DNA of 14,008 bases from JBBRLG01 sp038231495 (GCA_038231495.1 JBBRLG010000131.1:1-14008), one strand, 5' to 3'. Shown: positions 1 through 8,113, counted from the stretch's first letter. Made by a program: numbers and translations. The notes: generated by a model from the letters alone, not told the origin.

Positions 1-1350
1 GAGAAGGAAACGGTCGAAGCAATCTTGGTGGACGCGGCAAGCGCCGCCCAAGAGTTTAAGTATTTCCGCAGCCTACAAACCGAGTTCGGCGCGGGTGCCA
101 TTGACTGCACCGCTGTCAAAAAGCGTCTCCGTGTTGCCCTCGACAAACTCCGCCAGCAACTCGATCGCCTGTTGGCAAAGGAATACGACGTTGACACCCG
201 GAAAGAGGCAGCGTTTCAGAAGTGGTACGCGAGCCATCGCCCGTTTCACTGGTTCGCGGAGTTCTTCGGCATCATGAGCGAGGGCGGGTTTGATGTGATT
301 ATTGGGAACCCTCCGTACCTCGAACGATCAAAGCTTAGCGGAGCCTATAAGATATTGCGGTATCTTACAGGAAACTGCCGTGACATATACGCATGGGTAG
401 TGGAGCGAGCCGTGTCTCTTAGCAACCCCGTGGGCAAAATTGGTCTTATTGTTCCCGTTTCGATTGCGTCCGCCGGATCGTTCGACATCTTGCGCGACAT
501 AATGAGTTCAAATAGCAATCTATTGTGGTTGTCTCATTTTGCAAACAGGCCAGGACAGCTATTTGCCGGCGCTCAGAACCGCTTGACGATCTTTTTGGGT
601 GCAAAAGCTTCTGGTAATTCGGCGACGTTTTCAACTCGTTACCACAGATGGGACGCAAGAGGTGGCGAGCGAGATTCGTTGTTTGCGATTTTGCGGTATT
701 CGTCTTTGGGCAGTCTGCCACGGCAGTTCCATGGGCTTTTTCCGAAGGTTGGCGTGCATGAAGCTATTTCGGTTGGCCGCAAGACAGCCAATAAACATAA
801 GCTTAGTGAGTTCTTAAAAGCGCGCTCTGAGCACTCTGTTTATTGGGTCCGAGTGCCAGGATACTTCTGTCAGTTCTACCTTGATCCACCGAAAGCTCGG
901 CCTGAAAGTGGTGGGTCAGAGAGGATCAGAGGAGAGGTTAACAGTATTTTCTTACTAGACGAGGAATCGCGACGACTCGTTCATGCCGCCCTGAATAGCT
1001 CTACTTACTACCAGTTTTTCTGTGCCTATACCGATGGCCGTCACATCAACCCATCAGACGTTAGCGATTTTCCCTTTGACCTGGACAGCTTTTCCAAGCG
1101 AACACGTCAGCAGCTGTCCAGACTGTCGGAAGAACTTAATGAGAAAATGAAGGAAAATACGTCTTTGAGACGGAAGAGCGGACTGCTTATCGAATCGGTG
1201 GATTCTCCTTCTGTAAAGCCCGTCATCGACGAGATCGACCGCGTTCTTGCCAAGCACTACGGCTTCACCGATGAAGAACTGGACTTTATCCTGAACTACG
1301 ACATCAAGTACCGCATGGGGCAAGACGCGGAAGGCGAAACCGACGTATAA
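1..1350 (+). CDS. Eco57I/type IIG-like N6-adenine DNA methyltransferase, C-terminal part (5' end outside window)
   Basis: The frame is open from base 1 and ends at TAA 1348-1350, so about 449 residues of a larger protein are present; the TTG at 25 is not a convincing start. The segment FDVIIGNPPY is methyltransferase motif IV (NPPY at 307-318), which binds the flipped-out adenine in N6-adenine methylases of the Eco57I class. After it come the rest of the catalytic fold and a target-recognition region containing INPSDVSDFPF (about 1045-1080). The C-terminal helix VIDEIDRVLAKHYGFTDEE and the tail INYDIKYRMG-like (seen as LNYDIKYRMG) are typical of this family from memory. The S-adenosylmethionine motif and any nuclease domain would lie upstream of the window. 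The product would methylate, and possibly cut, DNA. It could equally be a BREX- or DISARM-type methylase, which the missing N-terminus prevents deciding. From about 320 to 1210 the gene is visibly more AT-rich than its two ends and the rest of the window. Confidence 0.85.
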   Translation, partial: EKETVEAILVDAASAAQEFKYFRSLQTEFGAGAIDCTAVKKRLRVALDKLRQQLDRLLAKEYDVDTRKEAAFQKWYASHRPFHWFAEFFGIMSEGGFDVIIGNPPYLERSKLSGAYKILRYLTGNCRDIYAWVVERAVSLSNPVGKIGLIVPVSIASAGSFDILRDIMSSNSNLLWLSHFANRPGQLFAGAQNRLTIFLGAKASGNSATFSTRYHRWDARGGERDSLFAILRYSSLGSLPRQFHGLFPKVGVHEAISVGRKTANKHKLSEFLKARSEHSVYWVRVPGYFCQFYLDPPKARPESGGSERIRGEVNSIFLLDEESRRLVHAALNSSTYYQFFCAYTDGRHINPSDVSDFPFDLDSFSKRTRQQLSRLSEELNEKMKENTSLRRKSGLLIESVDSPSVKPVIDEIDRVLAKHYGFTDEELDFILNYDIKYRMGQDAEGETDV

Positions 1351-1450
1351 CAGAAACAGCAATGTGCCCGGTGGGCACTGGTACGAACCGGAGAACCCCC
1401 CAATGGCCAGGAGGATGCCGTTAGCGGACGACTGGAAATGAGAAACTCCC

Positions 1451-2293
1451 ATGAATTCGATCGCTGACTATCTTCGAGAGCAGGCGTTCAAGTCGCTGTT
1501 CACCACCTTTTTAGGCTCGGAACACGCCACCGGCGGCGTCACCGTCGCCGTCGATGGACGGACTTTCCCCTGCGCGGTCCTCGCCCACAAGCGCGGGCTG
1601 CAAGTTCTCTGCTGCGCCGTCGATAACCGGGTCCTGGTAAACCGCGGCCTGCTGCGCAAGGTCCAGCAGTTCGTCACCCAGACGTTTCCCGAGCACGTCT
1701 TGATTTTCTCGTGCGGACAGGCCCAGCAACAGGTGTGGCAATGGGCGCTCCGGCTGGCGGACGGCCGCAAGGTCCGCCATCGGGAATTTCCGTTCTTCTC
1801 GGCGTCACCCCCCGCCCCGTTGCTCGTACGACTTGCGGGCTTGCGTTTCACCCGCGACGAGGAGGAAGGTATTTCCCGGGTCGAGGCGCTGAACCGGATC
1901 CGCCGGGCGCTCGACACCCCCCCCGCCCGCAACCGGTTCGTCCGTAGCCCGCGCCTCGCCGAGCGCGGCGACGAACTGTTCGAGGCGATGCAACAGGGCG
2001 GCGCGGAGGAAACCCATCGGTTTCTCCTGTTCCATTTACGACTCGTCCGGAAAATGGCCATACCGCTCGGCCGGTGGTTCGGGCTATCGCCCACGGATGC
2101 CCAACAGATTGGGTTTCTCGGCCACTTGTTCGGCCTGACGCGGGAAAGGGTCCGTCAGATACAGCGCAAAGCCGAAGGAAACCTTCGTCGGTTGTTGCAA
2201 GGAGGGCCGTCGAACCAGCCCCCGCTTACCCCGCCGAAGAAGGAAGCACGGGGCTTGCTCCACGCCGAAGGATGCGGCCGAGCTTCCCCTTGA
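1451..2293 (+). CDS. Restriction-enzyme-like N-terminal domain fused to sigma-70 region 2 and region 4.2 pieces
   Basis: This 280-residue protein starts at ATG 1451, 100 bp after the methyltransferase, same strand; no strong Shine-Dalgarno is visible. Residues 1-155 include VLIFSC, QQQVWQWALR and LRFTRDEEEGISRVEALNRI, resembling from memory the N-terminal domain of Eco57I-type restriction-modification proteins (QVWQW, then an EEE-rich stretch, then a helix). Residues 173-226 (GDELFEAMQQGG, then FLLFHLRLVRKMA, then IGFLGHL) resemble sigma-70 region 2.1-2.2, where the family reads NLRLVxxIA then LIQEGxxGL. Residues 227-249 (FGLTRERVRQIQRKAEGNLRRLL) are a near-canonical region 4.2 helix-turn-helix for -35 recognition. 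Sigma regions 2.3 to 4.1 appear to be missing. The last 30 residues are proline/glycine-rich and probably disordered. I infer a DNA-binding regulator or accessory subunit of the adjacent methylase; an actual sigma activity is doubtful because the -10-melting region is absent. Confidence 0.7.
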   Translation: MNSIADYLREQAFKSLFTTFLGSEHATGGVTVAVDGRTFPCAVLAHKRGLQVLCCAVDNRVLVNRGLLRKVQQFVTQTFPEHVLIFSCGQAQQQVWQWALRLADGRKVRHREFPFFSASPPAPLLVRLAGLRFTRDEEEGISRVEALNRIRRALDTPPARNRFVRSPRLAERGDELFEAMQQGGAEETHRFLLFHLRLVRKMAIPLGRWFGLSPTDAQQIGFLGHLFGLTRERVRQIQRKAEGNLRRLLQGGPSNQPPLTPPKKEARGLLHAEGCGRASP

Positions 2294-2368
2294 TCCAACG
2301 CTGGCGTCCGACTCAGCCGAGGGAGGGACAAGCGCCCAAGCACTTGAGAAGATAGGATTGCTGACAGA

Positions 2369-2439
2369 GCGGGCGATGGGATTCGAACCCACGACGTCCA
2401 GCTTGGGAAGCTAGCATTCTACCACTGAATTACGCCCGC
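2369..2439 (-). tRNA. tRNA-Gly (anticodon CCC)
   Basis: Read on the minus strand, the 71-nt sequence folds as a full cloverleaf. The 7-bp acceptor stem is GCGGGCG/CGCCCGC, the D stem is ATTC/GAAT, and the anticodon stem is CTAGC/GCTGG with loop TTCCCAA (anticodon CCC, decoding GGG). The T arm is GTGGG-TTCGAAT-CCCAT. CCA is not encoded. The 3' end points toward the restriction-modification genes at 1-2293. Confidence 0.95.
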
Positions 2440-2559
2440 GACGACGGCCCGGCTTTGCCGTCGGACCGTCGTTGTGAATCCTACCACCTCGCGCCGCCCG
2501 CGCCAACGGAAAACCGGACGGATTTTTCGGCGCGGGCGGCGCCCCCCGCATAACTCGAC

Positions 2560-4467
2560 TCACGGCACCACCTGCACCGTCACGCGCGACGGCAGCTCGC
2601 GCGTGCGGTAGACGCGCTGCGTCGCCTTCTGGTAGTCGGCCTCCTTCGCGCTGTAAATGTCCACGAACGTTTGCGGGTTGCGGTCCACCAGCGGAAACCA
2701 ACTCGATTGCACCTGCACCATGAGCCGGTGCCCGCTACGGAACGTGTGGTACACGTCGTTCAGCGCGAACTTCACCGGCGTCGGCTTGCCCGGCACGAAC
2801 GCTTCCGGCTTTTCAAAGCTGTTGCGGAACTTGCCGCGCATTACGTCGCCACGCACCAACTGCTGGTAGCCGCCCATCTTCACGCCCGTCGGGTTCGGCG
2901 TCGGGTCCGGGTAGTCGCCGGGGTACACGTCGATCACCTTGACCACCCAGTCGGCATCCGTCCCCGTCGTCGAGATGAACAGATCCGCGGCGATCGGGCC
3001 GGCAATGGTCACGTCGTTTTCCAGCACGTCGGTCGCGAACACCAGCACGTCGGGCCGGCGGCCGGCGAATCGTTGGTCCGCCGTCATGTACTCCGCCGCC
3101 ATGCCGATCGCGATCTTGTCCACGAACGGCACCGGCTTGGCCGGGTCGCTGACGTACTCGTCGTGGCCGTTCTCCGGCCCGGTGTCGGCAGGCGTCTCGT
3201 CGCGCAGCTTGCCGCCGGCGTGGAAGTAGAGCGACCGCGGCCGCGCATTCTTCGGCGGCCAGGTGTCGTGCTTGCGCCAGACGTTCGTCCCGGTCTCGAA
3301 CACCCAGGCCGCGGGGTGCGTGACGGTCGAAGTCTTGTCTTTCAGGCGGCTCTCGAAGAACGGCAACTCGATGTGTTCGCGGTAAAACTCCGCGGTCTTG
3401 GCGTTGAACGAAACGTCGCCGAGCGTGGCGCCGTCCTGACGACTCCAACCGCCGTGGACCCAGGGGCCCATGACCAGCAGGTTGTTGGTCTTGGGCGAGT
3501 TCTTTTTGACGTTCTTGTACACTTCCAGCGCGCCGAACAGGTTCTCGGCGTCGAACCAGCCGCCGACCGTCAGCACGTCGGGCTTCACGTCTTTCAGGTG
3601 CGGCCGCAGGTTGCGTGCCTGCCACCAGTCGTCGTAACTGCCGTGCTTCATCGCCTCGTCCCAGAACGCGGCCTCGCCCTTGAAGTGCCGTTTGCCGGCC
3701 TCGTTGAGCGGACCGAGCTTCATGAAAAAGTCGTAGCCGTCCGGCGTGTCGTGGTCGAAGGTGGGGTTGAACTTCTTCGTCGGCTCCGGCCGCGGGCGGT
3801 CGAAGCGGGCCAGGAAGTTGAACATATGCGGTAGAAAGAGTGCGCCATTGTGGTGCCAGTCGTCGCCGACGAACCAGTCGGTGACGGGCGCTTGCGGCGA
3901 CACGGCCTTGAGTGCCGGGTGGGCGTCGATCGCGCCGGCCGCGGTGTAGAAGCCGGGGTAGGAGATGCCCCACATGCCGACCTTGCCGTTGTTGTTGGGC
4001 ACGCGCTTGACCAGGAAGTCGATGGTGTCAAAAGTGTCGCTGCTCTCGTCGAAGTCGGTGCCCTTCTTGGCGGGGTTGTGCGGCCGCATGTTGACGAACT
4101 CGCCCTCGGACATCCAGCGGCCGCGCACGTCCTGGTAGACGAAGATGTAACCCGCCTTGGTGAACAACGGCGACGGCCCGAGCACGTCCTTGTACTGATC
4201 GACGCCGTACGGCTTGACGTTGTAGGGCGTGCGCGTCAGCAGCAGCGGGTACTTTTGGCCGTCGTCCTTGGGGACGTAGACGGCGGTGAACAGGCGGGTG
4301 CCGTCGCGCATGGGAATGCGATATTCGTACTTCGTGTAGGCGGCCTTGACCTCGGCCAGGCGCTTGTCGCGTTCCTTGTCTTCCGCGGCCGGCTGGGCGA
4401 TGGCGTAACCCCGCAGGAGGGCGGCCAGGAAGACAAAGGCGAACGCGGTCCGGCGGCGGCAGGTCAT
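2560..4467 (-). CDS. Secreted alpha-amino acid ester hydrolase-like protein (CocE/NonD family)
   Basis: The product is a 635-residue serine hydrolase expected to cleave, or transfer the acyl group of, alpha-amino acid esters and related beta-lactam or peptide-like substrates outside the cytoplasm. ATG 4467 is chosen over the longer upstream frame because a Shine-Dalgarno-like TTGAGGAC lies 6 nt before it and a signal peptide follows at once (residues 1-24, likely cut after AIA). The alpha/beta-hydrolase nucleophile motif GISYPG has Ser169. GGWFDAEN supplies the likely catalytic Asp306, and MGPWVHGG the likely His338. GDD at 201-203 matches part of the acidic cluster that binds the substrate ammonium in this family. 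The C-terminal jelly-roll domain begins around DQRFAGRRPDVLVF, and the segments YVSDPAKPVPFV, VQVQSSWFPLVDRNPQTF and KATQRVY closely resemble Xanthomonas/Acetobacter alpha-amino acid ester hydrolases. Length fits the family. It lies 130 bp downstream of the histidine kinase and could be read from its own promoter or as the last gene of that transcript. Confidence 0.9.
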   Translation of the reverse strand: MTCRRRTAFAFVFLAALLRGYAIAQPAAEDKERDKRLAEVKAAYTKYEYRIPMRDGTRLFTAVYVPKDDGQKYPLLLTRTPYNVKPYGVDQYKDVLGPSPLFTKAGYIFVYQDVRGRWMSEGEFVNMRPHNPAKKGTDFDESSDTFDTIDFLVKRVPNNNGKVGMWGISYPGFYTAAGAIDAHPALKAVSPQAPVTDWFVGDDWHHNGALFLPHMFNFLARFDRPRPEPTKKFNPTFDHDTPDGYDFFMKLGPLNEAGKRHFKGEAAFWDEAMKHGSYDDWWQARNLRPHLKDVKPDVLTVGGWFDAENLFGALEVYKNVKKNSPKTNNLLVMGPWVHGGWSRQDGATLGDVSFNAKTAEFYREHIELPFFESRLKDKTSTVTHPAAWVFETGTNVWRKHDTWPPKNARPRSLYFHAGGKLRDETPADTGPENGHDEYVSDPAKPVPFVDKIAIGMAAEYMTADQRFAGRRPDVLVFATDVLENDVTIAGPIAADLFISTTGTDADWVVKVIDVYPGDYPDPTPNPTGVKMGGYQQLVRGDVMRGKFRNSFEKPEAFVPGKPTPVKFALNDVYHTFRSGHRLMVQVQSSWFPLVDRNPQTFVDIYSAKEADYQKATQRVYRTRELPSRVTVQVVP

Positions 4468-4473
4468 GGCAGT

Positions 4474-4483
4474 GTCCTCAAGG
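4474..4483 (-). promoter_or_regulatory. Ribosome binding site deciding the hydrolase start
   Basis: CCTTGAGGAC on the minus strand ends 6 nt before ATG 4467 and contains GAGGA, complementary to the 16S rRNA tail. It supports the start directly ahead of the signal peptide over the longer upstream reading frame. The same 10-mer precedes the gene starting at 8046. Confidence 0.6.
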
Positions 4484-4597
4484 GGCGCGGGCGAAGGAAG
4501 GCACAGATGTTCTGCTAAGGCTACTCGCAACCTGGGCGCGGGGCAACGGCATGGTGGCGCGGACGGCGAAATGGGTGTGGCAATCCGGGGAAGCCGC

Positions 4598-6256
4598 TCA
4601 GCCCCCAGCAACCGGGAACCGCGCGCGAAACGTCGTCCCCTGCAACGGTGCCGACGCGACCTCCAGCGTTGCGTGGTGGTGCTCCAGGATCGTCACCACG
4701 AACGACAGCCCCAGGCCCATGCCGGTGCTGTGGCCTTCGTAGATCGCGTTGTCGCGCTTCGTCGAAAAGTGCGTCTCCGTGCAGCGGCGGCGTACCTCCT
4801 CCGTCATGCCCGCGCCGTTGTCGCTTACCTCCAACAGCACCGCGTCGGCCAGGCGGCGCGTCCGCAGCACGACCTTGCCGCGCCACGCGGCCGCGGCGAT
4901 GAGCGCCTGCTTGCGTTGCCGTTCGTCCAGGTTCGGGGCACGGCGGGCCTCGTCGCGCAGGTGGTTGCGCATCTCGAACGTGGCGTCGCGCGCGTTGAAC
5001 AGCAAGTTCTCGACCGCCTGCTGCAAGTGCGACACGTCGCCGGCGATGTACAGCGGCCGGTCGTCCGACGGCTCCGCGACGACTTCCAGTTTCCACTTGT
5101 CGCGGGCCAGCTCGCGCCAGGTGTGGCCGGTGTCGTGCAGCACCGCGTTCAGGTCGAGCCGCGTCTGTGCCGCGCGGGCCGGGTCGCGGCGGACGGTGCG
5201 CAGGATTTGCTGCAAGCGCTCGGTCACGGTGCCCAGCGTGTCTTGGACCTCGTGCAGCATCGTCGTCTGGTCGCTCGACAGGCTATCGGCGTCGAGGCAG
5301 CGGCGCAACAGGTCGTTGGGCCGCACCAGCAGGTTTTTGATGTTGTGCGCGTAGGAGCCGGCCATGATGCTGATGCCGGCGTACAGTTGCGACTTCAATT
5401 CCAGCGCCTTTTGCTCGGCGTTCTGCGTGGCGAGCCGCTGTTCGAGCAACTGCCTTTCCGTCTCGGCGTGGCGGTTTTCCTCCTGCAATAAGAGCCGTTC
5501 GGCCTCGGCGACCTGCTGGCGGGCCAGCTGCCGCTGGCGCTCACGTTCGCGCTCGCGGCCCTGGACGATCACCACCCACACGACGACCAGGACCGTCGCC
5601 GTCACCGTGACGGCCACCGCCAGAAACGCGAGCTGCCAGACGCGCTGCCGGCGTTCTTGCTCGCTCTGCTGCCGGCGGTTGTAGGCGTGCAACTGGTAGC
5701 GGAGATCGACCGTCGCGCCGGGGTGGAGGCGCAAGCGCAGCTCGCGGTACTGGCTGGCGTGGACCGGCAGCGCGGAGTCCCAGGTGATGGGGTCGATCGG
5801 CCCGTCGGCACCGGCGTCGAAGTCCACCTGGATGCGGTAGATCGTCGGAAAGAGGAGCAGCTGACCGGCGTACATTTTCGTGGACGGGTTGCCCAGACCT
5901 TCGAGGTGGCCTGCGATCACTTCGCCCTTGATTAACTCGTTCTGCTGGGCCCCGACGCGCTCGGCGTCGTACTCCGACCGGCCGTGCAACTCGACGACCC
6001 GGTGGTGGGCCTTGAGGTAGCTGTCGATCAATTCCGGCAGCGTGCCCTGGAAGCCGCGCGCCTCTTCCAGCCACTCTTGCACCGCCGCCTGGTCGTAGGT
6101 GTCCTCGCCGCGCAGCCAGTTCGTTACCGGCTCGTAGAGCGCCGCCACCACCAGCAGCCACAGCACCAGAAGCATCGCGAGGGCCGGGGCGTAGCGCCAA
6201 AGCAGGGTGCGGCGCGGCGGCTCCTCGGGCGCGGCGGGCGGCGGCGCAACCGTCAT
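4598..6256 (-). CDS. Membrane-bound sensor histidine kinase
   Basis: The 552-residue product has a transmembrane helix at about 21-41, an extracytoplasmic sensor domain at 42-207 with no recognised fold, and a second helix at about 208-231. A long charged coiled coil follows (about 232-290, RERERERQRQLARQQ onward) and would carry the signal to the kinase core. The phospho-accepting His is probably H304 in SYAHNIKNLL, an atypical H-box. The ATPase domain shows an N-box (ENLLFNARDA, N417 and N421), a G1 box (SDNGAGM, D479), an F-box-like THFSTK and a G2 box (GMGLGLSF). The start ATG 6256 overlaps the stop of the upstream binding-protein gene in ATGA, so the two are translationally coupled. The likely role is to autophosphorylate in response to the partner protein. 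No receiver domain or response regulator is in the window, so its output is unknown. Confidence 0.9.
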   Translation of the reverse strand: MTVAPPPAAPEEPPRRTLLWRYAPALAMLLVLWLLVVAALYEPVTNWLRGEDTYDQAAVQEWLEEARGFQGTLPELIDSYLKAHHRVVELHGRSEYDAERVGAQQNELIKGEVIAGHLEGLGNPSTKMYAGQLLLFPTIYRIQVDFDAGADGPIDPITWDSALPVHASQYRELRLRLHPGATVDLRYQLHAYNRRQQSEQERRQRVWQLAFLAVAVTVTATVLVVVWVVIVQGRERERERQRQLARQQVAEAERLLLQEENRHAETERQLLEQRLATQNAEQKALELKSQLYAGISIMAGSYAHNIKNLLVRPNDLLRRCLDADSLSSDQTTMLHEVQDTLGTVTERLQQILRTVRRDPARAAQTRLDLNAVLHDTGHTWRELARDKWKLEVVAEPSDDRPLYIAGDVSHLQQAVENLLFNARDATFEMRNHLRDEARRAPNLDERQRKQALIAAAAWRGKVVLRTRRLADAVLLEVSDNGAGMTEEVRRRCTETHFSTKRDNAIYEGHSTGMGLGLSFVVTILEHHHATLEVASAPLQGTTFRARFPVAGG

Positions 6257-8046
6257 GGCGCCACCCCCTGCCGTTCGGTCCCGTCGTAGCGCACCTCCAA
6301 CGGGCGGCCGTAGCGCTCCCAGCGCGACTCGGCCGTCTCGCCGATGCCTTCGGTGCGCCACGACCAGACCTCGATGACCGCGCGGGGCAAGACCCGCGGC
6401 CCCTGGTATTCCGGCGTCAGGTAGACGATGTGCTCGCCGGTGCCGCTGTGGCGGTTGCCGTCCTTGTTGAACAGCGGCCGGCCCGGCGGCGGCGCGAAAC
6501 CCAGCCGGCCTTCGTAGAGCCGTAGGTCGTGGAAGCGGTCGCCGAGTTCCGTGGCGTCGGCGCACGGCCGGCCGTCGCGGTTGTAGCACAGCGCCAGCGC
6601 CGCCACGATGTCGCCGAACAGCAGCAAGTCCTCGGTGCCGGTGGTCGTCGTGGGTCCGGGGCCGTCGCCGGTCTCGCGCACCTCCTCGGCGGCGTGGAAG
6701 CCGGCGTCAGTGTCGGTCGGGTTGTGGTGGCAGAAAAACACCAGCCGGTAGGGTAAATCCTGGATCGGCCAGGCGACCTTGCCGTCGCGGTAGACCGTGT
6801 TGAACGCGATGGAATCGCCGGTGACGACGACGCACGCGCGCGCCCGTTCCGGGGCGTTGCGCTCGAAGGCGCGGAGGAACCGGCGGGCCGGCTGCGCCTG
6901 GCCGGTGACGACGAGCAGCGGCCGCCGCTGGTTGGGGTGGTCCTCGATCGACTTGAGCAGGTAGACCGCGGCCTTCGCCTCCATGCGGTTGGGCGCGTCG
7001 AAGGAGCCGACGCTCGAATCGATCAGCAGGTCGCCGCCCGCCCGTAGCTCGCCGCCCGTCTGCACGGCCGCCATGCGAAACGCGCTGCCCCCGGCACCCA
7101 ACCGCTGGTATGGCACGATGGCACAACCCAGGTCGGGCGGGGAGCCGGCCCGGAGGCAGCAGCCCAACGCCCAGGCCCATTCGACCGCCGCCGACTCGAC
7201 GCTAACGACTTGCAGCGCCCGCCAAAAGCCCTCGGCCAGGTCGCGCGAGTAGGCGTCGTCGTCCCAGCGGACGACGTGAACGGGGTCGGAATCGGGCCGC
7301 AGCTCGTCGTGCTGCCAGATGAAGCGCGTGACGGCGGCGGCCATCTGCTTGTTGGTGAAGCAGAAGCGGAACGTGCGGTCGGGGTAGAGCTGGTGCAGCC
7401 GGACGGCGGGGGCGCCCTCCGCCCGCGCGACGAGGTCCGGCCCCATTTCGACGCGCTCGATGATCTCGTCGGCGGTCGCGGTGGTGAGCAGGAGCAGCGG
7501 CCGCTTGTCCGGCGGCAAGCTCTCGGCGGCGGCGTGCATCTGCGTGGCCAGGTCGCGGGCGGCGTCGCTGGTGCTGCCGCCGATGATCGCCAACGGCGGC
7601 GGCTGGCGGCGCATGAGGGCGTCCACCCAGTCGGCCGTCTTCTGCTTGCTCGTCAGCTTGTACCAGCGGAACACGAGCCGCCGGCCCGACGTTTTCCAGA
7701 GGAGAGCGATTTCCGGCGTCGCAGTGGTCTGAGGCGGGAAGGCGGCGGCGTCCTGAATTTCGAGGTCGGGGTAGTCGGCGCGGAGGCGGTCGCCGGTCTT
7801 CAGCAAGGCGGCGACAAATCGTTCCCAGGAGGCGTTGTTGGTGGCGGCGTAGAGCCAGACGATTTCGCGGTCGTTGGCGGCGACCGGCAGCGGCTCCGGC
7901 CGGCCGAGTGCCGCCGGCGGTCGAAAGGCGATCCAGAGGGCACCGGCCGCCAGCAAGGCGAAGACCGCGACGAGCAGGAGCAGCAGCGCGGCGCTGCGCA
8001 GCCGGCGTCCCAGGCCTGAAACGGCGGCAGCGGGGGACCAGGTCAT
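6253..8046 (-). CDS. Membrane-anchored periplasmic-binding-protein-like (type 1) sensor partner
   Basis: The product is 597 residues. ATG 8046 is preceded by TTGAGGAC at 7 nt and followed by a hydrophobic helix at about residues 17-41 with no clear cleavage site or lipobox, so it is probably anchored with the rest outside the cytoplasm. The order of segments suggests a type 1 periplasmic-binding fold: REIVWLYAATNN near the N-terminus, then LAIIGGSTSDAARDLA, RPLLLLTTATADE, YPDRTFRFCFTNKQMAAAV, HVVRWDDDAYSRDLAEGFWRAL and LLVVTGQAQPARRFLRAF. These resemble amino-acid/amide ABC-transporter substrate-binding proteins, but no permease or ATPase gene is nearby. Its stop overlaps the histidine kinase start, which points to a ligand-sensing partner of the kinase, comparable in principle to LuxP/LuxQ or TorT/TorS. 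The ligand cannot be read from the sequence. A role as a transporter subunit cannot be excluded. Confidence 0.75.
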   Translation of the reverse strand: MTWSPAAAVSGLGRRLRSAALLLLLVAVFALLAAGALWIAFRPPAALGRPEPLPVAANDREIVWLYAATNNASWERFVAALLKTGDRLRADYPDLEIQDAAAFPPQTTATPEIALLWKTSGRRLVFRWYKLTSKQKTADWVDALMRRQPPPLAIIGGSTSDAARDLATQMHAAAESLPPDKRPLLLLTTATADEIIERVEMGPDLVARAEGAPAVRLHQLYPDRTFRFCFTNKQMAAAVTRFIWQHDELRPDSDPVHVVRWDDDAYSRDLAEGFWRALQVVSVESAAVEWAWALGCCLRAGSPPDLGCAIVPYQRLGAGGSAFRMAAVQTGGELRAGGDLLIDSSVGSFDAPNRMEAKAAVYLLKSIEDHPNQRRPLLVVTGQAQPARRFLRAFERNAPERARACVVVTGDSIAFNTVYRDGKVAWPIQDLPYRLVFFCHHNPTDTDAGFHAAEEVRETGDGPGPTTTTGTEDLLLFGDIVAALALCYNRDGRPCADATELGDRFHDLRLYEGRLGFAPPPGRPLFNKDGNRHSGTGEHIVYLTPEYQGPRVLPRAVIEVWSWRTEGIGETAESRWERYGRPLEVRYDGTERQGVAP

Positions 8047-8053
8047 GCGTTGC

Positions 8054-8063
8054 GTCCTCAAGG
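8054..8063 (-). promoter_or_regulatory. Ribosome binding site deciding the binding-protein start
   Basis: CCTTGAGGAC on the minus strand ends 7 nt before ATG 8046 and supports that start. The reading frame stays open further upstream, but the codons there run through a repeat element and do not look protein-coding. Confidence 0.55.
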
Positions 8064-8113
8064 CGGGGGGTGGCTTGCGGCCTGGGTCCATTGTACAGGG
8101 GTCGGGGGGCTTG

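Noticed and set aside
1364..1438. A 25-codon reading frame (GTG start, reading VPGGHWYEPENPPM onward) in the gap between the methyltransferase and the sigma-chimera gene.
   Set aside because: There is no ribosome binding site, it is very short and I see no known family; it could be chance or the relic of a longer methyltransferase tail in another frame.
2671..3834. Long plus-strand open frame opposite the ester hydrolase gene.
   Set aside because: Its product is His/Arg/Val-rich low-complexity sequence without motifs, a mirror of the GC-rich codons of the true minus-strand gene, which has a complete catalytic triad and family matches.
6257..6589. Upstream extension of the histidine kinase frame (111 extra codons).
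   Set aside because: The extension is Arg/Pro/Ala-rich, lies inside the coding region of the binding-protein gene, and the ATGA overlap plus the transmembrane helix after the internal Met define the start at 6256.
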